A stretch of 64,000 nt of DNA from Tichowtungia aerotolerans (lineage in GTDB: Bacteria; Verrucomicrobiota; Kiritimatiellia; Kiritimatiellales; Tichowtungiaceae). The stretch lies in the NCBI RefSeq assembly GCF_009905215.1, contig NZ_CP047593.1:2732900-2796899 (forward strand), written 5' to 3'. The translations under genes were made by a program, and so were the position numbers. How positions within the stretch are numbered: position 1 is the first letter of the stretch; the number at the start of each line of letters is the position of its first letter. This document shows, one piece after another, positions 35,988 through 44,596 of the stretch. The notes under the pieces were generated by a model, which searched no databases, was not told the DNA's origin, and saw nothing but the letters and a program-made list of their open reading frames with translations.

Positions 35988-36105
35988 AATCCAATCAGAG
36001 TGCGTTTCTGGCGCGTCGAGTTCAAGTCTTCATTCACGGTCGCTTTTTCTGGATAAATATTACCAAAACGGTAGGGTATTGTGCGAATTAAATGAAAGGG
36101 CGAAA

Positions 36106-37164
36106 ATGAGAGGTGTTCGATCAGCCGTTTTGATGCTGGTTCCGATGTGTTTTCTGGTTGCACAGGCGGAGCCGAAAAGCTGCTGCGGTGTTCTGCCGTC
36201 GCGGTTTTCTGTGCCGGTTCCGCCGGGAATGGTCTGGATTCCCGGAGGCGAGTTTACAATGGGCGGGCACGGCCGGTTCGTCCGGCCGGACGAACTTCCG
36301 CGGCATCGCGTTCGGCTCGACGGTTTCTGGATCAGCCGCACGCCGGTCACGAATGACGAGTTTGCCCGTTTTGTCAAGGCCACCGGTTATGTGACGACGG
36401 CCGAGCGCGCGCCAACGGCTGAAGAGCTGCTGAAAAATGCTCCGCCCGGCACTCCGCCGCCGCCTGCCGAGTTTCTGGTGGCTTCTTCGCTGGTGTTTAA
36501 GCCGACGGAGGATCCGGTTCCATTTAATAATCCGCTGGTCTGGTGGGAATGGAAGAGCGGGGCGGACTGGCGGCACCCGGAGGGTCCGGACAGCTCTCTT
36601 GAGGGGCGGGGCGATCATCCGGTGGTGCATGTGTCGTGGTTCGATGCCCAGGCCTACTGCCAGTGGAAGGGCGGCCGCCTGCCGACCGAAGCGGAGTGGG
36701 AATATGCCGCCCGCGGCGGACTGGATGAAAAAGAAAACGTCTGGGGCGATGAGCCGGTCAGTCCTGCAAGATGCAACACATGGCAGGGAACATTTCCGGT
36801 GGAAAATTCGGAAGAGGATGATTTCTATTCCACCTCGCCGGTCCGGAAGTTTGAGCCGAACGGCTACGGACTGTACGACATGGCCGGTAATGTCTGGGAA
36901 TGGGTGGGCGACTGGTATCGTCCGGACAGCTATGCCTATGATGCAACCAATGCAGTGACCGTCAATCCGACCGGCCCGTCCAGCTCATATGATCCGCAGG
37001 AGCCGTACACCGTCAAACGGGTCACCCGCGGCGGATCGTTTCTGTGCAACGACGATTACTGCTCCGGCTATCGTCCGTCCGCACGCATGAAAACCAGTCC
37101 TGACACCAGCCTTGTTCACACCGGCTTTCGCTGTGTCATTCCGGTTCTTTTCCCGCCTGAATGA
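36106..37164 (+). CDS. Exported formylglycine-generating enzyme (FGE/SUMF1-like, Cys-pair type)
   Basis: A 352-residue protein with a signal peptide (MRGVRSAVLMLVPMCFLVAQAEP) and an FGE-sulfatase fold. Most bacterial SUMF1-domain proteins lack the catalytic cysteines, but here the active pair is present as C314 and C319 in GGSFLCNDDYCSGYRPSAR, followed by HTGFRC, very close to true aerobic FGE. Other family marks are PGGEFTMGG, GGRLPTEAEWEYAARGG and YDMAGNVWEWVGDWY. The ATG at 36106 has AAAGGG five bases upstream. It is divergent from the anaerobic maturase. Export to the periplasm is odd for an enzyme that usually acts on unfolded sulfatases in the cytoplasm. Confidence 0.9.
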   Translation: MRGVRSAVLMLVPMCFLVAQAEPKSCCGVLPSRFSVPVPPGMVWIPGGEFTMGGHGRFVRPDELPRHRVRLDGFWISRTPVTNDEFARFVKATGYVTTAERAPTAEELLKNAPPGTPPPPAEFLVASSLVFKPTEDPVPFNNPLVWWEWKSGADWRHPEGPDSSLEGRGDHPVVHVSWFDAQAYCQWKGGRLPTEAEWEYAARGGLDEKENVWGDEPVSPARCNTWQGTFPVENSEEDDFYSTSPVRKFEPNGYGLYDMAGNVWEWVGDWYRPDSYAYDATNAVTVNPTGPSSSYDPQEPYTVKRVTRGGSFLCNDDYCSGYRPSARMKTSPDTSLVHTGFRCVIPVLFPPE

Positions 37165-37232
37165 ACGGCTTTGCTTTTTGCCGGTCAAAAGGCTTAAATT
37201 TAAACGAGAATTTTGTAAGGAGAACTGTCCCC

Positions 37233-37958
37233 ATGATGCGAACCGCCAATCCTGCGTTGAATGCGAAAACTTTTGATGTCGCCGATGCCGGCAGTGCTGT
37301 GATGACCCTTGAGGGAACCGTCAGTCGTACTGCCATCATGCTTGCTCTGCTTTTTACTGCCACGGTAGTCACCTGGAACCCGTCCGCTCCTCAAACCGGA
37401 AACGCCTGGATGCTGGCGGGCGGTGTCGGCGGGTTTATCATTGCGCTGTTTACCATCTTCAACAAAAAGGCAGCTCCGATCACAGCGCCGATTTATGCAA
37501 TCTGTGAAGGGCTTCTTCTGGGCGGTTTCTCCAGCATGTTTGAGCGGATCTATCCCGGTATTGTTGTTCAGGCCATTCTGCTCACGTTCGGAACACTCGG
37601 AGCTCTGCTGCTTGCCTACACATCGCGCCTGATCAAGCCGACTGAAAATTTCAAACTGGGCGTGGTCGCAGCAACCGGCGGCATTGCGCTGTTTTATTTT
37701 GTATCCTTTATTCTCGGCGTGTTCGGGGTAGGGGTTCCGCTTCTTCACAGCAGTGGTCTTTTCGGGATCGGTTTCAGTGCTGTTGTGGTGGTTGTAGCCG
37801 CCCTGAATCTTGTGCTCGACTTCGACTTCATCGAGCAGGGGGCCGAGCGCGGCGCTCCAAAATATATGGAGTGGTACGCCGCCTTCGGCCTCACCGTCAC
37901 TCTCGTCTGGCTCTACATGGAAATCCTGCGCCTGCTTTCCAAGCTGAACAGACGCTGA
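37233..37958 (+). CDS. Bax inhibitor-1/YccA family membrane protein
   Basis: A 241-residue protein with about seven membrane helices, of the BI-1/YccA (UPF0005) group, which includes pH-sensitive calcium leak channels and proteins that bind the FtsH protease. The pattern LNLVLDFDFIEQGAERGAPKYMEWYAAFGL at the end is characteristic and holds the conserved acidic residues. A TAAGGAGA site is nine bases before the ATG at 37233; the longer frame back to 37161 overlaps the FGE gene end and is less likely. A GC-rich hairpin follows. Confidence 0.88.
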   Translation: MMRTANPALNAKTFDVADAGSAVMTLEGTVSRTAIMLALLFTATVVTWNPSAPQTGNAWMLAGGVGGFIIALFTIFNKKAAPITAPIYAICEGLLLGGFSSMFERIYPGIVVQAILLTFGTLGALLLAYTSRLIKPTENFKLGVVAATGGIALFYFVSFILGVFGVGVPLLHSSGLFGIGFSAVVVVVAALNLVLDFDFIEQGAERGAPKYMEWYAAFGLTVTLVWLYMEILRLLSKLNRR

Positions 37959-37972
37959 TCAAATTTCTGTAG

Positions 37973-37991
37973 CCGCCCTCGGTGAGGGCGG
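37973..37991. terminator. Hairpin between convergent genes
   Basis: CCGCCCTC (37973-37980) pairs with GAGGGCGG (37984-37991) around a 3-base loop. It lies 14 bases after the BI-1 gene stop and 24 bases from the end of the leftward exonuclease gene. No T-run is present on the + strand. Confidence 0.5.
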
Positions 37992-38015
37992 TATCGCAGA
38001 GTGCAAACCGCAGCG

Positions 38016-38699
38016 TTAGAATTTCCGCATAGGCAGGTCTTTTGCCATCAGCGGACGGCGCAGCCGTTTGCGGATGTGGCTGCAGAGCATCAGGAAAATT
38101 TCTGCGGTCATAAATGCATCGCCTTCCGCGGTATGGCGGGCCATCAGCGGCAGGTTCAGCTGTGCACAGACTTCTTCCAGAGCCGGGGGGCGCTGATTGG
38201 CGTATCCGGTCTGATGGAATGCAATCAGCTCGTTCATGGCGATGCGTGCGGTGTCAATGATGCGGTTGCAGAGCCGGATTCGGTAATGACGCATCAGGAG
38301 GTCGTTGAGCATGGCGGCGTCGAAGCGGACATGATGGCCAACCAGGACTGCGCCGCTCAGCAGTGGAAGCAGCTCCGGAAGGATGTCCTGTTCCGGCGTT
38401 CCCTGGCGGATTTCATCCGGCAGGATTCCGTGCACTTCAGTGGCCTGGTTGAGCCGGGCCTGCGGCTGATAGACAATCCACTTGCGGCTTCCGGAAATGT
38501 CGATCCGGCCTTCCGCGATCTCGAAGGCTGCCAGAGAAAAAATCCGGTCTGTTCCGACTTTGAAACCGCTGGTTTCACAGTCGAGAACGATAAAACGGAT
38601 TCGGTTAAATTCCGTTTTGGCGGCCAGCCGCGGTTTCGTTGCATCCAGATAATCCTGACACAACGGGGACAGTTTCTGTCTGTTGAAAAAGGGCATCAT
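38016..38699 (-). CDS. DnaQ-like 3'-5' exonuclease (DEDDh)
   Basis: A 227-residue exonuclease of the DnaQ superfamily. The Exo I acidic pair is D40 and E42 in FIVLDCETSGF, Exo II is in VGHHVRFDAAML, and Exo III has the DEDDh histidine and aspartate in RHTAEGDAFMTAEIF. Its start overlaps the end of the DUF294 gene by four bases. In many bacteria a DUF294 cNMP/CBS protein is paired with such an exonuclease, but the joint role is unknown. Confidence 0.88.
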   Translation of the reverse strand: MMPFFNRQKLSPLCQDYLDATKPRLAAKTEFNRIRFIVLDCETSGFKVGTDRIFSLAAFEIAEGRIDISGSRKWIVYQPQARLNQATEVHGILPDEIRQGTPEQDILPELLPLLSGAVLVGHHVRFDAAMLNDLLMRHYRIRLCNRIIDTARIAMNELIAFHQTGYANQRPPALEEVCAQLNLPLMARHTAEGDAFMTAEIFLMLCSHIRKRLRRPLMAKDLPMRKF

Positions 38700-40630
38700 G
38701 ACACGCGGCTATCCACTCCGAATTCTACGCGGACCGCGGCCTGGACCATGCGCTGAACATCGAACACATTCACCAGATAGCCGCGCTGCAGTTTCGTCAG
38801 TCGGTCGGGGTCAACAAAGCGGCCGGAGTTATGACGGGTGATTCCGGTCAGTGTGCGGATGCGCAGCAGCAGATCGTATCCCTGCCGGGCGAGCATGGCC
38901 ATTTCCATTTTTTCCGGATGGGTTTCCGCCAGTTCCAGCCAGCGCCCGCCGGTGGAGTGGTGTTTGCGGAGTCCGTAGTGCAGGGCAAAAAGGCGAGCGG
39001 CATCGCGCAGCGGGGTCAGACCGCGTTTTTTGATGTCGAAGTCGCCTTCATTACCGCCTTTTTTTTCGACCACAAACTTGCCGCGGAAGTTGAGCGGCGG
39101 CGGCGTGGCGACAATCATTTCTGCTATGTGGCGTTTGATGGCGCTGTTGTTTCCTGCCGATTCAAAAACAACCTGGCGGACGGATTCGCTCAGGGCTTTG
39201 TCGCCGGCGACATAGCGAAGGTCATACAGGATCAGGGCGCGCAGCAACCCTTCGCCGTCGGCGGTCAGGTCCGGATTCTTGAGTTCTGCAATCCACTCCT
39301 CATCGGTTTTGCACCAGTTGGGATTGGAGGCCATTACGCCGCCCTGACAGCGGGCAAACCCCGCCTCGACGAACAGGGCGATTACCCGTTTGGCAAGATC
39401 GATGAAAAACGTCCGGTTTTTCTGGTCCTGTTCTTTATCGCCGGATGCCGCGAAGATCATGCCGTTGTCCATGTCGGTGCGGAGAACCTGTTCGCGCCGT
39501 CCGTCGCTGCCGATGGCGATCCATGTCCAGGAAACTTCCGGCAGGGTTAAGCCTTTTTGGTTCATTTCGTCCAGCGACAGATCAATCAGTTTTCGCAGGA
39601 GTTCGTCGTAGAGCTCGGCGCAGATTTCTCCGAGAAGCAGTCCGGAAATGCCGGCTTCAATGTAGGTGTGAGCCATCGTTTCGATATCGTCGCAGATTTC
39701 GCGGAAACGGACCGGAGAGTTGGCAATGCGGATTTCGTGGATAAATCCGGCGGGATGGCGGCCGCTTTGCGCGAGCATGTCTTTTTGTGTGCAGACGTCA
39801 ATTGCGGCGGTGTCCGGTGTGCCGTCTTCGGTGACGCAGACCTGACCGATACGCTCGCGCAGCATAATCAGTCCGGCAGCCGCAACGCTGGAGTTGCGGG
39901 CGACGGTGATGACCGGGCCGGACATGATGTCGGAAACCGGTCGTTCGCTGCTGCGATCGCCGACAATCACTTCTTTCACAAGGTCGCTGCCGGTCAGGAT
40001 GCCGCGCGGTTTGCGATCGTCGTCGGTGATCAGGATGGAGGGCAGCCGCTTTTCGGTCATCATTCGGGCGGCGTCGCGAATCGGCAGGTCCGGCGGGCAG
40101 CAGAGCAGTCGTTCGGGCGGACGGGTTTTAATGGTTTGTGAACCTTTGAGGTGAGCTTCCAGAAGATTCTGTCCGCTGCCGTCGTCCAGTCCGGGATCGG
40201 GCAGGGAGCGGCCGACGCGCGTGCCCCAGAAGAGGTGCCGCCGAACATAATAGCGGGCCTGATCGTTTGCATTGATCATTTCGCGGACCTGTGTCCACGG
40301 CAGGGTGTAGAGAATGCTGTCTTCCGAGGCGCGTGCGGTAACGCGATACGGCTCGGCTTCGTGCTGCGCGGAGAGCCCGAGAATGTCGCCGACATCGCGC
40401 ACGTCGATCAGCTCGTTGTTTCGGAAATATTCCACGCGTCCACGGGCGAGGAAGAGCACTTTGTCGCCGGGAGGGTCTCCCTGTTCCCAGACGGCGTCGT
40501 CTTCGGTCAGCACCTGAACCATGGCCTGCCGGGCAAGATTGCGCACGGCGTCCTCTTCGAACATCGAAAAGGGCGGGAACTGCCGCAGGGCGTTTGCAAT
40601 TCGATCCGGAATAACGTTTTGACTGTTCAT
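38696..40630 (-). CDS. cNMP-binding, CBS and DUF294 nucleotidyltransferase-like protein
   Basis: A 644-residue cytoplasmic signalling protein. In order: a cyclic-nucleotide-binding domain (about residues 10-130), a CBS pair (about 160-290, with ILTGSDLVKEV and DIMSGPVITV), a DUF294 nucleotidyltransferase-like domain with IAIGSDGRREQVLRTDMDNGMIF, and the DUF294 C-terminal helical domain. The GS-x-GR-x-EQ and TD-x-DN motifs are those of GlnD-type transferases. The start at ATG 40630 follows the DUF1643 stop by two bases; a longer frame would run into that gene. It is part of a three-gene leftward operon. Confidence 0.87.
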   Translation of the reverse strand: MNSQNVIPDRIANALRQFPPFSMFEEDAVRNLARQAMVQVLTEDDAVWEQGDPPGDKVLFLARGRVEYFRNNELIDVRDVGDILGLSAQHEAEPYRVTARASEDSILYTLPWTQVREMINANDQARYYVRRHLFWGTRVGRSLPDPGLDDGSGQNLLEAHLKGSQTIKTRPPERLLCCPPDLPIRDAARMMTEKRLPSILITDDDRKPRGILTGSDLVKEVIVGDRSSERPVSDIMSGPVITVARNSSVAAAGLIMLRERIGQVCVTEDGTPDTAAIDVCTQKDMLAQSGRHPAGFIHEIRIANSPVRFREICDDIETMAHTYIEAGISGLLLGEICAELYDELLRKLIDLSLDEMNQKGLTLPEVSWTWIAIGSDGRREQVLRTDMDNGMIFAASGDKEQDQKNRTFFIDLAKRVIALFVEAGFARCQGGVMASNPNWCKTDEEWIAELKNPDLTADGEGLLRALILYDLRYVAGDKALSESVRQVVFESAGNNSAIKRHIAEMIVATPPPLNFRGKFVVEKKGGNEGDFDIKKRGLTPLRDAARLFALHYGLRKHHSTGGRWLELAETHPEKMEMAMLARQGYDLLLRIRTLTGITRHNSGRFVDPDRLTKLQRGYLVNVFDVQRMVQAAVRVEFGVDSRVS

Positions 40631-40632
40631 CG

Positions 40633-41364
40633 TTACTGAAGGGCTGAGCGTATGGCATCGAGCCACGCCTCTTTTTTGGCCTGAAGCATCGGGCTGGGAT
40701 GGGCGGTCAGAACGGGATCGTTGCCGGCGGGAACGGTGACAATCGGTTCGCCTTCAATGCAGTCAAGGCACTGCTTTGCCAGAGGAATCAGTCCCGCATC
40801 CTGCCCCCAGCCGAGGATGAATGGAGCACCAGGCTTGCGGCGAAGCATTTGTTTGCGTTCCATTTCACGAGCTTTGGAAAACATGCTGTGCGCTTCGCCG
40901 CCTTCGACGGCGTCGAGCGCTTTCGTGCGGGCAATGAAGCTTGGGCTTTTTGGATCGCGAATGTCGGAGATATTCAGAATGCGCAGATGTGTCCATCCTT
41001 TGGAAACCGCGATGCGCATCAGCTGATACTGCGTGTTATCCGGCTGGGTCAGCACAAGCGGTTTCCTGAAATTTTCGGACAGCGGCATGTGGAGCAGGCT
41101 TTCGGTGTCGCCTTCCTCAATCGGCCGCGAGGAGCCGGGATTCATCATGATAACGACGGCATCCGGCAGGCTGGGTTCGGAGTTCGGGGTGCTGAACAGA
41201 TCATCGGGATCGGTACCGGCTCCGACCGCTTCGCGGGGCAGAGAGGTGATCTCGAGCACACTGCGGCAGAGCAGGGGCTCGGTTCCCTTCACGTTCAGTC
41301 GGTAGAAATGTCCGTAGCAGCGGAAGGTTTTTTTCAGTTCGGCGGCGTATAAAAATTCACTCAT
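40633..41364 (-). CDS. DUF1643 domain protein
   Basis: A 243-residue cytoplasmic protein. It carries the DUF1643 type core with AVVIMMNPGSSRP and LRILNISDIRDPKSPSF, and later ILGWGQDAGLIPLAKQCL. The family has no known biochemical function. I start at ATG 41364 (MSEFLYAAEL), though the frame extends six codons upstream. It is the first gene of an operon with the DUF294 protein and the exonuclease, and it is divergent from the DAHP synthase gene. Confidence 0.75.
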   Translation of the reverse strand: MSEFLYAAELKKTFRCYGHFYRLNVKGTEPLLCRSVLEITSLPREAVGAGTDPDDLFSTPNSEPSLPDAVVIMMNPGSSRPIEEGDTESLLHMPLSENFRKPLVLTQPDNTQYQLMRIAVSKGWTHLRILNISDIRDPKSPSFIARTKALDAVEGGEAHSMFSKAREMERKQMLRRKPGAPFILGWGQDAGLIPLAKQCLDCIEGEPIVTVPAGNDPVLTAHPSPMLQAKKEAWLDAIRSALQ

Positions 41365-41508
41365 AGCCACGAATTGAAGCATTTATTCGGGGGAATCTTA
41401 ATCTTAATCTTTTCCTTAATCAGCGGTTTGTTTTGCAGAGGTGCCTGCCGCGACTTTTCGCGAGGTTGGTCTTCCAAGGATTGGAAGATATGCGTAGAAT
41501 TATCGGTT

Positions 41509-42588
41509 ATGAATGAAGTGTTGAAAAAGTGGGGGTTCCCGATAGACCGGATGTTTCTGGCGGCGGGGCCATGCAGTGCTGAGAGTCGTGAACAGCTCAT
41601 GGAATGTGCCGGGGCACTGGCCGGCAAAGGCATCAGTTTTTTCCGGGCCGGAATCTGGAAGCCGCGTACGCGGCCCGGCAGTTTTGAAGGTGTCGGCCTG
41701 AAGGGACTGGCATGGATGGACGAGGTGCGTGCCGAGACCGGACTGAAGATCGGTACGGAAGTGGCTGAGCCTGCCCATGTGGAAGCCTGTCTCGAGTACG
41801 GGCTGGATATTCTCTGGGTCGGTGCGCGCACTTCGACCAATCCTTTTTCTGTTCAGGCAATCGCCGATGCTCTGCGCGGAACGGATATTCCGGTGCTGGT
41901 GAAAAATCCGATGAGCGCCGATGTCGGTCTCTGGATGGGAGCGGTGGAGCGGATTGCCAATGCCGGAATCACCAGGCTGGGCGTGATTCATCGCGGGTTC
42001 AGTTCTGAGCTTGAAATGCGTTATCGCAATGCGCCCGGATGGAAAACACCGATTGAACTGAAACGGCGTATGCCGGAGCTCCCGATTATTTGCGATCCCA
42101 GCCACATTTGCGGCAAGCGCGCGCTGATTCCTTCGATTGCACAGGAGGCGCTGGACCTTCTTTTTGATGGGCTGATGCTTGAAGTGCACCCGGATCCCGA
42201 CCATGCGTTCAGCGATTCCGCTCAGCAGTTTACTCCGACCCAGTTTTTTGAGCTGATTGAAAAACTCAACCTTCCGCATGAACAGAGCGACAGTGCGATG
42301 TTTACACAGCGCCTGCATGAACTGCGCGAACAGGTCGATGGCCTCGACAGCCAGTTGCTGGACGTTCTTTCCAAACGTATGGATATCGTCCGGAAAATGG
42401 GGGAAATAAAAACGGCTCAGAATGTGTCCACCTTTCAGCCGGGTCGCTGGAAAGAAATTGTCGAAGATCGGGTTCGTAAAGGGGCCGGGCTGGAGCTTTC
42501 GGAAGATTTTATCCTGCAGGTGATGCAGTCGATCCACGAAGAGTCCATCCGTCAGCAGGAAATCCGTCGAGTGGATGACTCTTGCTGA
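41509..42588 (+). CDS. DAHP synthase fused to chorismate mutase (AroA-beta/AroQ type)
   Basis: A 359-residue bifunctional shikimate-pathway enzyme. The first about 265 residues are a type I-beta 3-deoxy-7-phosphoheptulonate synthase with AGPCSAES, GTEV, WVGARTSTNPF, VKNPMS, IHRGF and CDPSHICGKR. The last about 90 residues are an AroQ chorismate mutase (LREQVDGLDSQLLDVLSKRMDIVRKMGEIK). Such fusions occur in Bacteroidota and relatives, where the mutase domain controls the synthase. The frame is open to 41374, but the upstream part contains a dispersed palindrome (41472-41486, read SKDWKI) and lacks conservation, so I start at ATG 41509. The ribosome-binding site is weak. Confidence 0.92.
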   Translation: MNEVLKKWGFPIDRMFLAAGPCSAESREQLMECAGALAGKGISFFRAGIWKPRTRPGSFEGVGLKGLAWMDEVRAETGLKIGTEVAEPAHVEACLEYGLDILWVGARTSTNPFSVQAIADALRGTDIPVLVKNPMSADVGLWMGAVERIANAGITRLGVIHRGFSSELEMRYRNAPGWKTPIELKRRMPELPIICDPSHICGKRALIPSIAQEALDLLFDGLMLEVHPDPDHAFSDSAQQFTPTQFFELIEKLNLPHEQSDSAMFTQRLHELREQVDGLDSQLLDVLSKRMDIVRKMGEIKTAQNVSTFQPGRWKEIVEDRVRKGAGLELSEDFILQVMQSIHEESIRQQEIRRVDDSC

Positions 42589-42594
42589 GTTTGA

Positions 42595-43695
42595 TCAGCT
42601 CCACCGCAGTGATTTGTCCATCAGGCGCTTTGCCTGATCTTCGGTGTCGGTGTGCGTTATGATCAGAGTTCCGTTCTGCCCGAACTCTTTGACGAACGGT
42701 TCGACGTCATCGGCAGGAACTCCGTGAAGGAAGGCGGATTTTCCGGCGGCATAAACCTTTTTCCAGACCGTGTCCCACCAGTCGCGGTGGGCGGTATGCG
42801 GATTGCCTGCGCCGGGTTCCCACTGCAGTGCGTCGAGTTCCGGAATGGACAGAACAGAATCGATATGACGCAGCGCGTCCGGACCGTCGAGATGATAGAC
42901 GGTATAATCGAGTCGCCGGCACTGTTTCTGGATGTGCGGTTTAACAAATTCTTCGTACATGTCGGGAGAGATCATTGCCGAAAAGTCACACTGCACTTTG
43001 GCGCAGCGCCCGGGTCCCCATGCGTTGAAGGCCATATACGGAACATACCCTGCCGGACTTTTAATAATATCGGCCAGTTCGTCGTAGGCCTCAAAATAGA
43101 GGACGTCGAGCTGGTCAAGCAGGCGGTGAATGGCTTCCGGGCAGTCGATCAGATGCATCAGGAATTCCTGAGTTCCGAACAGTTCTGAAAGGATATCCAG
43201 TCCTTCAATCAGGTCCGGCATCGTTGCGATGTATCTTCTTTTTGCCTGTTCAGCAATGTAGGCCAGGGCCGCTTTGGTCCAGTTCCAGTAAAAACCGGTT
43301 TTGTCTAAATTCAGTTGGTCGACGTTTTCCGGGGTGTCGGCAATCGGGTTATACCAGAGTGTGGTCTCCTGAAAATCAATGGAGCTGCCGAGAAATGGAT
43401 TCATGCTGCCCGGCCCGAGATAGGCAGTGTTTTCCGGAAAAGCACAACCGAGATAACAGTGCTCGGAAAAGAAGGCCTCCTTGTGTGCGTTTATGGTTCT
43501 GAAATCCAGCCAGCGCGTTTGGAAGTCGTCGGACAGCGGCGGCGGTTCATCATGCGGCAGTGGTTCATTTCGTTTTGCAACGACGCCCAGCGCCCAGCGT
43601 CCGTCGACTTTGCCGTTCCACCATCCTGTCAGTATCTGCTGTGCTTCAGCCCAGTCGTTTTTGTAAAGTAACTCTTTATTGTCTGTATCGTTCAT
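42595..43695 (-). CDS. Uroporphyrinogen decarboxylase-like (URO-D) protein
   Basis: A 366-residue TIM-barrel protein of the URO-D superfamily. It is unlikely to be HemE: the HemE N-terminal substrate motif is absent. Recognisable are YMAFNAWGPGRCAKVQCDFSAMISPDMYEEFVKP and VYHLDGPDALRHIDSVL, the pattern of a subgroup common in PVC and other anaerobes, often near sugar-utilisation genes. Members relate to methyltransferases; the substrate is unknown. It is divergent from an AraC regulator 71 bases away, which probably controls it, and converges with the DAHP synthase gene after a 6-base gap. Confidence 0.82.
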   Translation of the reverse strand: MNDTDNKELLYKNDWAEAQQILTGWWNGKVDGRWALGVVAKRNEPLPHDEPPPLSDDFQTRWLDFRTINAHKEAFFSEHCYLGCAFPENTAYLGPGSMNPFLGSSIDFQETTLWYNPIADTPENVDQLNLDKTGFYWNWTKAALAYIAEQAKRRYIATMPDLIEGLDILSELFGTQEFLMHLIDCPEAIHRLLDQLDVLYFEAYDELADIIKSPAGYVPYMAFNAWGPGRCAKVQCDFSAMISPDMYEEFVKPHIQKQCRRLDYTVYHLDGPDALRHIDSVLSIPELDALQWEPGAGNPHTAHRDWWDTVWKKVYAAGKSAFLHGVPADDVEPFVKEFGQNGTLIITHTDTEDQAKRLMDKSLRWS

Positions 43696-43766
43696 AATGG
43701 GCTTTATAGTCTATTTTTATTCGCGTAATCTTCTCTTTTTGAATTTTAAACATTTCATTTTATGCT

Positions 43767-44528
43767 GTGCGCGAGCTTTTGAATATTCCAGAAGGACGGG
43801 ACGGGTTCTGCCTCCTGCATTGCGCCGGCGGGCGGGGGCGCCGTACTCATTCTCACGCGGAGTTGGAGATCAATTTAGTGATTTCCGGTCGAGGACAGTA
43901 TCTCATTGACGGACAGCCGGTGCCGCTGAGTGCCGGCACATTGCTGTGGCTTTCGCCGAAACAGGCTCATCTGCTCAGCGAGGAGAATTCTGATTTCATA
44001 ATGTGGGTAGCGGTGCTTCGTGCCGGGGCGTTGTCGGAGGCAGGCGCCAGCTGCAGCCTGCGGACTTCTCCGGATGATACCGCTTTTTTTGATATGCTTT
44101 TTCGTAAGCTCCATGAGGCCGACAGCGATGAGATATTTAATGATGGGGTGTTCTACCTTTTTCGTCAGGTCAGAGACATGTGTGAAAGACAGTCTCCGGT
44201 AAGTCGGCAGCAGCATCCGGCTGTGGTGCGTGCGGTTCGAATTATGACGAAGCTGGACGATGCCGTGGACGTAGAAACGATTGCCCGGCATGCAGGAATG
44301 AGTCGATCGCAGCTCAGCCGGCTGTTTAAAAAACAGACTGGATTTACGCTGGTGGAGTATCGACAGAAAATCCAGTTAGAGCGGTTTCTTCTGCTTTGCG
44401 GTGATGGCCGGACTTTACTTGAAGCGGCTCTTGATGCCGGGTTTGGCAGTTATCCGCAGTTTTATCGCGTGTTTCAGCAGCGTTTCGGTTGCAGTCCTCG
44501 GGAATATTTTAGGCAAACAGGGTTGTAA
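43767..44528 (+). CDS. AraC-family regulator with cupin sensor
   Basis: A 253-residue transcription factor. The N-terminal half is an AraC-type cupin (RTHSHAELEINLVISGRGQYLIDG, SAGTLLWLSPKQAH). The C-terminal about 95 residues form the double helix-turn-helix: DVETIARHAGMSRSQLSRLFKKQTGFTLVEY and LLEAALDAGFGSYPQFYRVFQQRFGCSPREY. The start is a GTG at 43767 with no clear ribosome-binding site. It is divergent from the URO-D-like gene, the likely target. Confidence 0.87.
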   Translation: MRELLNIPEGRDGFCLLHCAGGRGRRTHSHAELEINLVISGRGQYLIDGQPVPLSAGTLLWLSPKQAHLLSEENSDFIMWVAVLRAGALSEAGASCSLRTSPDDTAFFDMLFRKLHEADSDEIFNDGVFYLFRQVRDMCERQSPVSRQQHPAVVRAVRIMTKLDDAVDVETIARHAGMSRSQLSRLFKKQTGFTLVEYRQKIQLERFLLLCGDGRTLLEAALDAGFGSYPQFYRVFQQRFGCSPREYFRQTGL

Positions 44529-44596
44529 ATGGACTGCGTACACAAATGATGCTGTGTTGAAACGGCTTTTCGAACAGAGGAAAAACAGATCTGAAT

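Noticed and set aside
40981-41000. Possible further palindrome copy in the DUF1643 gene (CCTTTGGAAAC)
   Set aside because: Only one arm matches well, so it is not counted; half sites such as TTGGAAA are frequent by chance.
41374-41508. Upstream extension of the DAHP synthase gene with a hydrophobic start (MKHLFGGILILIFSL)
   Set aside because: It would give a cytoplasmic biosynthetic enzyme a signal peptide, overlaps the start of the divergent DUF1643 gene and contains a dispersed palindrome; the ATG at 41509 fits the family.
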